A stretch of 51,063 nucleotides of DNA from a virus. This document shows positions 7,700-13,501 of this stretch, piece after piece. Under the pieces are notes generated by a model, which was given only the letters and a program-made list of their open reading frames with translations, had not been told where the DNA came from and searched no databases. Both the position numbers and the translations under genes were made by a program. The stretch spans positions 1 through 51,063 of the IMG/VR virus record IMGVR_UViG_3300048927_000759. One strand, given 5' to 3'. Every line of letters begins with the position of its first letter. Position 1 is the stretch's first letter.

Positions 7700-7718
7700 G
7701 CTGAAAAAACTCGCGTAA

Positions 7719-7735
7719 AGGGCGCTGCGCGCCCT
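7719..7735 (-). other. Hairpin downstream of VR1
   Basis: AGGGCGC-TGC-GCGCCCT, 7-bp stem and 3-base loop, 28 bp beyond the VR1 end. Equivalent hairpins lie 29 and 28 bp beyond VR2 and VR3. DNA hairpin/cruciform elements just downstream of VR are known to promote target recognition in the Bordetella phage DGR. Confidence 0.75.
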
Positions 7736-7747
7736 GAAATTACTGAA

Positions 7748-8365
7748 TTATCGAATTACCGATAATCTGCGGACTGCGCGCGCACGAAGCTTGTAGTCCT
7801 TGTCGTTGATGCCCTGGCCGCCACCGCCGAAGGTCTGACACCAGGCGCTGTCCGCTGAGAACTGCGTGCTGCTCCAGTACCAGCCATCTTCGAAAAGCTC
7901 CGGCACATTGACCCAGCACAGCCGCAATTCGCGGCGCGCGGCTAGATACCAGTCGTCATGACCTTCAATTGTCAGGCTGGATGCCCACTCGGCGGCGGGG
8001 TGATCATGAGCTGAGCTGGCTAAAGCCAATGTGTTGGCGTAGCCGTCGAGATCGCTTACAGCGCCCTCTATGGATTGTCCGCGTCCGCCAAACGTTATTT
8101 CACGAGAGAACCCGTCAGGACCGGCTGCTACGATCAGGTGATGATCGGTGGCGCCTTTTTCACCACGCACGATTCCCGCATAAATTCCGCCCGCTTGCTT
8201 CCAGTATTCACCGACGGCGGGTGGTTTGGTTTTATCTGTTGCCAGCGCTGCCAGCTCGACTGTGGGCTGCTGCAAACTGTCGAGAAAATTCTGAACGATG
8301 AGATGCGGAGGTAATTTGATCTGTGCGCCGCCGTACTCAAACTCGAACATCGTTGCTGTTGCCAT
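7748..8365 (-). CDS. DGR target protein 1 (C-type-lectin/DUF1566-like)
   Basis: 205 residues from the ATG at 8365 (GGAG six bases upstream). The C-terminal half has the DUF1566/Lcl pattern: DDWYLAARRELRL, then GWYWSSTQ and RARAVRR, a C-type-lectin fold in which variable residues line a ligand-binding face. VR1 encodes residues ~167-201, including WCQTFGGGGQGIN. It has about 50 extra N-terminal residues compared with target 3. No signal peptide or membrane segment is visible, so the product should be cytoplasmic unless exported by lysis or packaged in virions. Immediately upstream of avd. Confidence 0.93.
   Translation of the reverse strand: MATATMFEFEYGGAQIKLPPHLIVQNFLDSLQQPTVELAALATDKTKPPAVGEYWKQAGGIYAGIVRGEKGATDHHLIVAAGPDGFSREITFGGRGQSIEGAVSDLDGYANTLALASSAHDHPAAEWASSLTIEGHDDWYLAARRELRLCWVNVPELFEDGWYWSSTQFSADSAWCQTFGGGGQGINDKDYKLRARAVRRLSVIR
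7764..7866 (-). repeat. DGR variable repeat 1 (VR1)
   Basis: 103 bp, no gaps against TR. Thirteen substitutions, all at adenines of the coding-strand TR (for example AAC to GAC, AGC, ACC, GGC, ATC, TAC). The last 30 coding bases are invariant. Confidence 0.96.
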
Positions 8366-8394
8366 GGTGCTCTCCAAAAAAATCGCGCGTAAAG

Positions 8395-8406
8395 GCGCTG
8401 GGCGCC
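8395..8406 (-). other. Hairpin downstream of VR2
   Basis: GGCGC-TG-GCGCC (or 4-bp stem with CTGG loop), 29 bp beyond VR2. Shorter than the VR1 and VR3 hairpins but at the same position and in the same conserved spacer. Confidence 0.65.
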
Positions 8407-8419
8407 GAAAATTACCGAA

Positions 8420-9046
8420 TTACTGAATGATCAAGAATCTGCGGACTGCGCGCGCACGAAGCTCGTGGTCCTTGCAGTGGCCGCCCTGGTAGCCATCGTC
8501 GAAGCGCTGACCCCAGGCGCCGTCCGCTGAGTACTGCGTCGAGGTCCAGTACCATGTTTCGTGGAATGCTTCGGCGCCGCCGGCTCGCAATAATTCGACG
8601 CCGGTTTGCGAGGGTTCGGTTTCGCTATAGGCGTAAGTTGCCAGAGGCAGCGCGCTAGAGTTCTCGCCACTGCGCCACGTGTAGTTTTCTTCTTCGGTCG
8701 GCTTCAGGTGGCGATAGCAGATTTCGAGTTCGTCACGGCTCGGCAGATACCAGTCTGCATAACCATCAATGGATAACCCCAGCGCCCATTGCGCAAGTTC
8801 GAGCTTTGCTTCCGCCATAGCGCGCGTATTGGCAAGACCATCACTAAAGCTGCCGGTACCGGACATCTTGGTGTAATCGCTACTCCACACTCCGGGTGCG
8901 CGGTCGCCGGCTGTGCGCGGTGAAACAACGAGGGCAAAGTGATTTTGGCCGATGCGAAAGCGGCCGGCGTAGAAGCCTCCCTGAAATTGCGTGCCTGGTT
9001 TGGTTGGTGCTGCGCTTGCAGCGACATCTAAAACGGATGCGTTCAT
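8420..9046 (-). CDS. DGR target protein 2 (C-type-lectin/DUF1566-like)
   Basis: 208 residues from an ATG at 9046 (AAAGGA six bases upstream). ADWYLPSRDELEICY and TWYWTSTQ followed by RARAVRRFLIIQ are clear DUF1566/Lcl motifs. It has an insertion of roughly 35 residues between these two motifs compared with targets 1 and 3. VR2 encodes residues ~170-204 (GAWGQRFDDGYQGGH). No export signal. It is the most diverged target from the template (17 substitutions) and is followed by the conserved spacer and target 1. Confidence 0.93.
   Translation of the reverse strand: MNASVLDVAASAAPTKPGTQFQGGFYAGRFRIGQNHFALVVSPRTAGDRAPGVWSSDYTKMSGTGSFSDGLANTRAMAEAKLELAQWALGLSIDGYADWYLPSRDELEICYRHLKPTEEENYTWRSGENSSALPLATYAYSETEPSQTGVELLRAGGAEAFHETWYWTSTQYSADGAWGQRFDDGYQGGHCKDHELRARAVRRFLIIQ
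8436..8538 (-). repeat. DGR variable repeat 2 (VR2)
   Basis: 103 bp, no gaps against TR. Seventeen substitutions: fifteen at TR adenines and two not (TAT to GGT at its first base; GAC to TGC at its first base). Confidence 0.96.
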
Positions 9047-9062
9047 GGTTCGTCCTTTGTGT

Positions 9063-9563
9063 TCAGCTTTCATAATTAGGAATAGGGTTGATCAGATCGC
9101 CGCGGCCGTTCGTCGAAACGTAGTCGCGGTAATAGACTTTGCGGGCCGGGTTTCCTGTCATGAAGCCCCAGCGGTTGCGCTTACGACCCATAATGAACAG
9201 CGTCCATACGCCGTCACGTGAAACCTGACTGATTCGATGAAATGTCTCGGCGCTGGCCGCGCGGGTATCGCCGCGACGGCGAACGCGTGTCAGGCCGAAA
9301 ACATCTTCTTCGAAGTACCATCCATGCAAAACGATCGTTCGCCAGTTCCATGGATGGGCATGCAGATAGGGGTCGGCATCTTCGCGTTTGATGTGGTGAA
9401 TGCGGATTGAAAACGGCAGTTTCCACGTGAAAGGGACCAGCCAGAAACGATGCATGTAGCCACCGATGTGGAGGTAAGGACGACGGGACGCTAGTGCAAT
9501 AAGCGCCGCGGCTATTGCCGGGTGGGCGCAAAAACGCGCAAAGAGTTGCCAAACTGTTTCCAT
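9063..9563 (-). CDS. Cupin-like phage protein
   Basis: 166 residues. RIHHIKREDADPYLHAHPWN and a following GWYFEE give the His/His...Glu pattern of a double-stranded beta-helix (cupin) metal site; a weakly hydrophobic N-terminal helix precedes it. Similar proteins occur in many phage genomes without assigned function. It ends 16 bp before target 2. Confidence 0.65.
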   Translation of the reverse strand: METVWQLFARFCAHPAIAAALIALASRRPYLHIGGYMHRFWLVPFTWKLPFSIRIHHIKREDADPYLHAHPWNWRTIVLHGWYFEEDVFGLTRVRRRGDTRAASAETFHRISQVSRDGVWTLFIMGRKRNRWGFMTGNPARKVYYRDYVSTNGRGDLINPIPNYES

Positions 9564-9827
9564 TTATCTCGCCTTATAAAGCCAAAATTTCATGTGAACC
9601 ACGCCGTTACCATCGGCGCGCATTTCATCGATCGCTGGCGTCATGTGCTGTCGCATCAGTGATCCATAATCGCAGGGTTGTTTGGTGCGAAATTCAGTTT
9701 GAAGAATCTCGCCGTTGGCGCCCTCTGCCCACAATTTCACCAACCACCGCTGCGCTCGCCGTGGCATCGGCTGATGCCATCGCGGCCGCTCGCCGTCGAT
9801 TGCGCTGTCGAAGCAGGCGATTGGCAT
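9564..9827 (-). CDS. Small hypothetical protein
   Basis: 87 residues from ATG at 9827, which overlaps the stop of the preceding peptide gene as TGATG. No family recognised; Trp- and Arg-rich. Ends directly before the cupin-like gene. Confidence 0.6.
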   Translation of the reverse strand: MPIACFDSAIDGERPRWHQPMPRRAQRWLVKLWAEGANGEILQTEFRTKQPCDYGSLMRQHMTPAIDEMRADGNGVVHMKFWLYKAR

Positions 9828-9898
9828 CAACCACGGGATACCAGCATCGAGATAATCGCCACATAGCAAAGCAGCACGAAAATGATTCCAAACAACAT
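9827..9898 (-). CDS. 23-residue membrane peptide
   Basis: MLFGIIFVLLCYVAIISMLV plus SRG is almost entirely one transmembrane helix. Its stop overlaps the next start codon (TGATG). No strong ribosome site is seen, so it could be a real small membrane protein or a leader for coupled translation. Confidence 0.4.
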   Translation of the reverse strand: MLFGIIFVLLCYVAIISMLVSRG

Positions 9899-9937
9899 AG
9901 GGCGAAGGCTGGGCTTATGATTGCGTTGCGTCATGGC

Positions 9938-10231
9938 TCAACCCGCCAGCGAGGTTTCGGTATTACGCAACGCCACATCGAGTGCGGCGCACATCACCAA
10001 ACGCTTTATGGCCGGGTCGACCGCCATCTGCGTTTCAAGCAGCTCGCAGACATGGGCAGCGGCAACGCGGGGGCATCCGTAGCGGCGCAGTTGAGCGGTG
10101 ACGAAGGGGACAAAGCGTTCGACGGTGCCGGAATAACTTTCGCCGAGCTGATCACGGATCTGATCGCGCATTGTCAGCAGGCGTATCGATTCGCGGATCT
10201 CGCGGTTGTTCTTCACTCGCTGTTGCGTCAT
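9938..10231 (-). CDS. Hypothetical protein
   Basis: 97 residues, basic N-terminus, helical. AAGGTGGAAAGCG precedes the ATG. No recognised domain; two Cys separated by 8 residues (CPRVAAAHVC) may be structural. Overlaps the upstream gene by 80 bp. Confidence 0.6.
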   Translation of the reverse strand: MTQQRVKNNREIRESIRLLTMRDQIRDQLGESYSGTVERFVPFVTAQLRRYGCPRVAAAHVCELLETQMAVDPAIKRLVMCAALDVALRNTETSLAG

Positions 10232-10367
10232 CGCTTTCCACCTTCACAAAAAGTTGATAACCAATATCCATCAGAGAGGGCCAGCGGCCTTTAGCGCGTT
10301 CCCGGGCGATAATCTCCATCGCCTCTTCGTAGTTTTTGCATGGCGTCAATCGGTGGTGCGGCGCCAT
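10152..10367 (-). CDS. Small hypothetical protein
   Basis: 71 residues from ATG 10367 (AGGA eight bases upstream). It overlaps both neighbours by about 77-80 bp in other frames, unusually long even for this operon. The C-terminal third is charged and low-complexity. No family recognised. Confidence 0.45.
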   Translation of the reverse strand: MAPHHRLTPCKNYEEAMEIIARERAKGRWPSLMDIGYQLFVKVESDDATASEEQPRDPRIDTPADNARSDP

Positions 10368-10623
10368 CAAGAATGTCCTGTATCAGTGCTCGGCCTTTTG
10401 GCTTCACGGTGGTGACCAAATAGGCGTTGTCTTTGTTGGTGGAGTCGCAGTGCCACTCACCTTGTTCGAGCGCAAAATATCCGTCGTTGATAAACACTGT
10501 TCGCGCCCAGTTGTTGGAGCCAATCGCGCCGAATTCGCGCAGTTTCTTGAATACCAGGTTTCTGCTGACGCCCATTTCCTTCGCCACCTCGGTGATCGTT
10601 GGAAACCGGCGTGGCGCTTTCAT
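10291..10623 (-). CDS. KilA-C/antirepressor C-terminal-domain-like protein
   Basis: 110 residues. PTITEVAKEMGVSRNLVFKK then LREFGAIGS...VFINDGYF...YLVTTVKPKGRALI follows the pattern of the phage antirepressor C-terminal (KilAC) DNA-binding domain, here without the usual N-terminal Bro/Ant domain. The ATG at 10623 overlaps the upstream stop as ATGA, which settles the start. It may modulate transcription of the prophage; direct evidence is lacking. Confidence 0.65.
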   Translation of the reverse strand: MKAPRRFPTITEVAKEMGVSRNLVFKKLREFGAIGSNNWARTVFINDGYFALEQGEWHCDSTNKDNAYLVTTVKPKGRALIQDILDGAAPPIDAMQKLRRGDGDYRPGTR

Positions 10624-10736
10624 CTCACGCACTCGGCGGCGTTGCGTGTGCCATTCAGGCAGGGCGTACGGTTATCCTCCGTCACCACGTAGGCGTGCGC
10701 GGCGAAGATAAGCAGCAACGCTGCCAGCGCTTTCAT
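10620..10736 (-). CDS. 38-residue secreted peptide
   Basis: MKALAALLLIFAAHAYVVTE has a Lys start, a hydrophobic core and an AHA cleavage-like site, followed by a short mature part with two Cys. It is bracketed by TGATG with the dNMP kinase and ATGA with the KilA-C-like gene, so the coupling supports translation. Function unknown. Confidence 0.55.
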   Translation of the reverse strand: MKALAALLLIFAAHAYVVTEDNRTPCLNGTRNAAECVR

Positions 10737-11326
10737 CACGCGGCCGGCCGGCGCAGCAGCTGATCGACCGCCTGCGTCACCTGCTGGTGCAGAAAATCCA
10801 CTGTTTGCGTATTGGCGATCACAAACTCGCCGTACTCTGGCGCGATGCCGCTTTCGCTGATGTGTTCGCGCACATTGATCTTGGCAACGTGGGGACTTCC
10901 GTCATTGCGCACATGCACCAGGCTGCCGTGATTGCGCACGAACTCGGCCTCGTTGGGAAAGCGCACATCGCTGATGACCACGCCCACAAATTCATGGCTG
11001 AGCGTTTCTTCGATCCACGCGAGGCGGTTGCGCACGGCGTGCACCCAGATATCCGGATGAATCAGGTTGCGGCCCCACTCGGTGCCGAGCGTTTGTAGAA
11101 CGTGGCGGGGGCTGCGATCGCAAAGCTGCTTCATCGGCTGATCTTTGACGTCGCGGTTTTCGAGCATGCCAACAAGGTTTTCGCGCGACATCGCGAGCAT
11201 TGCCGCGACCATGTCGTACAGCGGCGCCGCGAACGACAGCTCGCAAAAGTTTTCGTGATTGACCAAAAATTTGGCGATGGTCGATTTACCTGATCCGGCT
11301 GGGCCGGTGAGTCCGATAATCAGCAT
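10736..11326 (-). CDS. Deoxynucleoside monophosphate kinase
   Basis: 196 residues with a P-loop near the N-terminus (GLTGPAGSGKST, residues 5-16), an LQTLGTEWGR motif and VVISDVRFPNEAEF, all typical of phage dNMP kinases (T4 gp1-like family). These phosphorylate dNMPs to dNDPs to raise precursor pools for phage DNA synthesis. It lies in the leftward operon with the DGR; dNTP supply would also matter for reverse transcription, though a link is only inference. Confidence 0.85.
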   Translation of the reverse strand: MLIIGLTGPAGSGKSTIAKFLVNHENFCELSFAAPLYDMVAAMLAMSRENLVGMLENRDVKDQPMKQLCDRSPRHVLQTLGTEWGRNLIHPDIWVHAVRNRLAWIEETLSHEFVGVVISDVRFPNEAEFVRNHGSLVHVRNDGSPHVAKINVREHISESGIAPEYGEFVIANTQTVDFLHQQVTQAVDQLLRRPAA

Positions 11327-11505
11327 GTAGTTGCATCCTTGAGAGGTTGGTTGGCGCGGTCCAGTGCGCGTGCAAGTGCCTGCGCCTGTGGGTTCGGGCG
11401 CATCTCCAGCGAGTTGGCGTTGTGGGTAATCAGATCGCAGCCGATCGACTGCGCGAATTCAGCAATCGCGACAAATGCCGTCTCGTTGGGAATGGTGATT
11501 TGCAT
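11320..11505 (-). CDS. Small hypothetical protein
   Basis: 61 residues from ATG 11505 with GGAGG close upstream. It overlaps the kinase start by 7 bp. No family recognised. Its ribosome site belongs to the conserved spacer that follows VR3. Confidence 0.6.
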   Translation of the reverse strand: MQITIPNETAFVAIAEFAQSIGCDLITHNANSLEMRPNPQAQALARALDRANQPLKDATTC

Positions 11506-11534
11506 GACCGCCTCCAAAAAAAATTCGCGCGTAA

Positions 11535-11549
11535 CGGCGCTGCGCGCCG
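11535..11549 (-). other. Hairpin downstream of VR3
   Basis: CGGCGC-TGC-GCGCCG, perfect 6-bp stem, 28 bp beyond VR3, in the same spacer context as the hairpins after VR1 and VR2. Confidence 0.75.
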
Positions 11550-11561
11550 AAAATTACCGAA

Positions 11562-12062
11562 TTACTGAATGATCAATAATCTGCGGACTGCGCGCGCACG
11601 AAGCTCGTCGTCCTTGTCGTAGCCGTACTGGCCGCCACCGCCGAAGGTCTGACACCAGGCGTAGTCCGCTGAGTACTGCGTTGACGACCAATGCCAGTTG
11701 TCGACGATCAGGTCGGGCGCGACGAGTTTCACCAGACGCAATTCGTGGCGGGCGGGAAGATAGAAATCGTGATGGCCGCCGATCTGCAGATCGAGCAGGG
11801 CGCCGGCAAGCTCACTGGCGGCTTCTGCCATGGCGATGGTGTTGGCCTTGCCATCCCAATCGGAATTGGCCAAGGCCACTTTCGCGGAGCGTGCATGCCA
11901 CTGCACATCCTTAAACAGCGCGCGCGGATCCGTGGCGGCGATCAGGTGGTAGTCCGGCTGACCGTGCTGGCCGGGGCAGACGCCGATGTATATGCCGCCC
12001 TGTTCGGGCCATGGCTGGCCGATACGGGGGATGGCGGTGGTGGTGAGTTGGGTGGTGGTCAT
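11562..12062 (-). CDS. DGR target protein 3 (C-type-lectin/DUF1566-like)
   Basis: 166 residues; GGGAG lies just before the ATG. HDFYLPARHELRL and NWHWSSTQ followed by RARAVRRLLIIQ show the DUF1566/Lcl domain; VR3 encodes residues ~128-162 (YAWCQTFGGGGQYGY). It is the shortest target and the promoter-proximal gene of the whole leftward operon, 8 kb from the RT. No signal peptide. The EQGGIYIG region is shared with target 1 (KQAGGIYAG), so these are paralogues beyond the variable repeat. Confidence 0.93.
   Translation of the reverse strand: MTTTQLTTTAIPRIGQPWPEQGGIYIGVCPGQHGQPDYHLIAATDPRALFKDVQWHARSAKVALANSDWDGKANTIAMAEAASELAGALLDLQIGGHHDFYLPARHELRLVKLVAPDLIVDNWHWSSTQYSADYAWCQTFGGGGQYGYDKDDELRARAVRRLLIIQ
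11578..11680 (-). repeat. DGR variable repeat 3 (VR3)
   Basis: 103 bp, no gaps against TR. Fourteen substitutions, all at TR adenines. It shares the substituted block TGT CAG ACC TTC GGC followed by GGT GGC GGC with VR1. Confidence 0.96.
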
Positions 12063-12082
12063 GGGTGTGCTCCCGGTTGTCT

Positions 12083-12098
12083 AGTAACAGATTACTAA
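12083..12098. promoter_or_regulatory. Operator O1
   Basis: TAGTAA-CAGA-TTACTA, perfect 6-bp inverted repeat with 4-bp spacer. Same motif as three other sites in the prophage, two of them at the repressor/cro switch. It overlaps the likely -10 of the leftward promoter. Confidence 0.75.
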
Positions 12099-12118
12099 TC
12101 AATCGCGAGGCGGTCAAG
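12090..12118 (-). promoter_or_regulatory. Leftward operon promoter (pL-like)
   Basis: TTGACC (-35, 12118-12113 on the minus strand), 17-bp spacer, TAATCT (-10, 12095-12090), then target 3 starts at 12062. The -35 agrees well with sigma-70, the -10 is weak. Operators O1 and O2 overlap the -10 and -35. It should drive the DGR, integrase and associated genes. Confidence 0.55.
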
Positions 12119-12132
12119 TAACAAATTACTAA
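12117..12132. promoter_or_regulatory. Operator O2
   Basis: AAGTAA-CAAA-TTACTA, same inverted half-sites AGTAA/TTACT as O1, with centres 34 bp apart. It abuts the -35 of the leftward promoter. Confidence 0.75.
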
Positions 12133-12245
12133 ATATTTTCGATGCCGATTTTTTTCGATTTTGCTTCTACACTCATCGAATGTGCGCCAGCTATTACGGG
12201 TACAGATGCAACGACAGAAATTTGGCCAATATCAAGGATCGGATA

Positions 12246-12734
12246 ATGAAAAGACTACTCACGCTGATGCTCGCAGTTCTGGTGGCAGGCTGTGGCCACA
12301 GCGCAATCAATTATCGCCCTTCGCCCCCCGCAAATATGACTTGGGCCCGAGCTGTTTCTATCATTGAACGCGGGTTTTATGAGGATTATGGAGACCAAAA
12401 AACACAGGCAGTTCAAGTTACTGAAGAGGCTATCATTCTTTCAGACGGGAGCATTACCACCACGAGAGGTATCGGTACTGCGCTGCCTGTTTATGGGACA
12501 GCTATCGTTGCGACGAATAGCGTTGGGAAAACTGTTGCCGCGGGACAACACATCTATCTTGCAGCATTGGAGCCCAGCATTGTCGTAGAGCGTAACGGTC
12601 GTGACAATCGATTTGCCGTGATCATCAGAACAGAGCCTGGTATTACCGCGCGCCGTGTATTTTTCCGATCACAAGCCCGTGCTACAGAGTTTGCTGATGC
12701 AATCGAATATCTTCACCGATCCAGGCCGGATTAA
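12246..12734 (+). CDS. Prophage lipoprotein
   Basis: 162 residues from ATG 12246 (AAGGAT upstream). MKRLLTLMLAVLVAGCGHS is a lipoprotein signal with lipobox VAGC. The mature part has no recognised family and ends in alternating charged/hydrophobic strands. It is the only rightward gene between two leftward transcription units, converging on the repressor with a 9-bp gap, and reads more AT-rich than its neighbours: the profile of a moron expressed from the prophage and altering the host envelope (inferred). Confidence 0.75.
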   Translation: MKRLLTLMLAVLVAGCGHSAINYRPSPPANMTWARAVSIIERGFYEDYGDQKTQAVQVTEEAIILSDGSITTTRGIGTALPVYGTAIVATNSVGKTVAAGQHIYLAALEPSIVVERNGRDNRFAVIIRTEPGITARRVFFRSQARATEFADAIEYLHRSRPD

Positions 12735-12743
12735 TTTGCAGTT

Positions 12744-13103
12744 CTATTTATCTTGTTTATTGACCGTGTAGGCTGCCTCGCGCTCAGCAACCATCTCAAT
12801 GTGCTTGCGCCCGTCAGGGGATGAGCCTACGTAATTCTGGTAGATTTTGGCGATTCTGCCGCTGCCGATCAGCTCATCGGGAAGGCTGGGAATAATGAGT
12901 TGCCAGCCGGTTAACCCCCACGCGGCAGCTAATTTTTCGATGTTATCCAGGCTGGTCGCCGTGCGCTGGTTAACTACATTGTTGATCGTTTTTTGTGATA
13001 CCCCTGAAATTTTCGCAAGATCCTCCTCGCTCTGATTATGAATACTCATTAGGTGCTTGACGTTACGCGCCAGCGCTTCGCGAGGCATAAGCTTTTGTTT
13101 CAT
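12744..13103 (-). CDS. CI-like HTH repressor
   Basis: 119 residues if started at MKQKLMPREALARN. The XRE helix-turn-helix is SEEDLAKISGVSQKTINNVV. The frame is open to 13202, but that extension reads through operator O3, so the shorter start is preferred; no good ribosome site is seen for either. There is no LexA/S24 cleavage domain, so induction may depend on another factor. Divergent from cro, with shared operators; expected to silence cro and the leftward operon. Confidence 0.75.
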   Translation of the reverse strand: MKQKLMPREALARNVKHLMSIHNQSEEDLAKISGVSQKTINNVVNQRTATSLDNIEKLAAAWGLTGWQLIIPSLPDELIGSGRIAKIYQNYVGSSPDGRKHIEMVAEREAAYTVNKQDK

Positions 13104-13154
13104 TGGGTTTAGTAACCGAGTTCGTAATCTCCCGTTAATGCTATCGGAGCGTTT

Positions 13155-13170
13155 TAGTAATGTATTACTT
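13155..13170. promoter_or_regulatory. Operator O3
   Basis: TAGTAA-TGTA-TTACTT in the repressor-cro interval, overlapping the -35 of the rightward promoter by two bases. Confidence 0.75.
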
Positions 13171-13198
13171 GACTGCGCTGTGATTTTATCCATAGACT
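13169..13198 (+). promoter_or_regulatory. Rightward early promoter (pR-like)
   Basis: TTGACT at 13169-13174, 18-bp spacer, TAGACT at 13193-13198, followed by operator O4 and the cro start at 13226. Flanked by O3 and O4, as expected of a repressor-controlled early promoter. Confidence 0.6.
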
Positions 13199-13200
13199 TC

Positions 13201-13216
13201 AAGTAATCCGTTACTA
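13201..13216. promoter_or_regulatory. Operator O4
   Basis: AAGTAA-TCCG-TTACTA, ten bases before the cro start codon, centre 46 bp from O3. Together the four sites give WAGTAA-N4-TTACTW. Confidence 0.75.
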
Positions 13217-13225
13217 GGTGTGATC

Positions 13226-13426
13226 ATGAAAAAGACGTTGCTTGATGAAACTGTCGAGCTTTTGAAAGAGGATAAGGGTGATTGGCGGAATACTGCCGTT
13301 GCGACTGGTCTGGGTTATGACTGGCTTTCCAGCCTGTCTCAGGGGCGCATTCAAGATCCAGGTGTGAAGAAAATCGAAACGCTGCACCGTTATCTCAAAG
13401 AAAAGCTTTCCAATTCTGCTGCCTGA
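13226..13426 (+). CDS. Cro-like HTH regulator
   Basis: 66 residues; NTAVATGLGYDWLSSLSQGR is a Cro/XRE-type helix-turn-helix. AGGTG precedes the ATG at 13226. It is the first rightward gene, divergent from the repressor with O3 and O4 between, and a terminator-like hairpin follows. By position it should repress the repressor gene and favour lytic growth. Confidence 0.75.
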   Translation: MKKTLLDETVELLKEDKGDWRNTAVATGLGYDWLSSLSQGRIQDPGVKKIETLHRYLKEKLSNSAA

Positions 13427-13438
13427 TTTCACTTTTCC

Positions 13439-13464
13439 AAACCGTCCTAAGTGACGGTTTTATT
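13439..13464 (+). terminator. Intrinsic terminator after cro
   Basis: AAACCGTC-CTAAGT-GACGGTTTTA: 8-bp stem, 6-base loop and a short U-rich tail. It separates cro from the replication genes and may be an attenuation point in the early operon. Confidence 0.65.
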
Positions 13465-13501
13465 TGGCCTGAAAAGCGTCCTGCAACTGGAGTCAATTGA
13501 C

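Noticed and set aside
7719-11549. Post-VR hairpins as intrinsic terminators
   Set aside because: The T-run lies about 12 bases after each stem and directly serves the next ribosome site; a terminator after each target would cut off avd and RT.
7717-11580. CRISPR-like repeats among the similar spacers
   Set aside because: Only three copies, thousands of bases apart, each tied to a VR; no cas genes.
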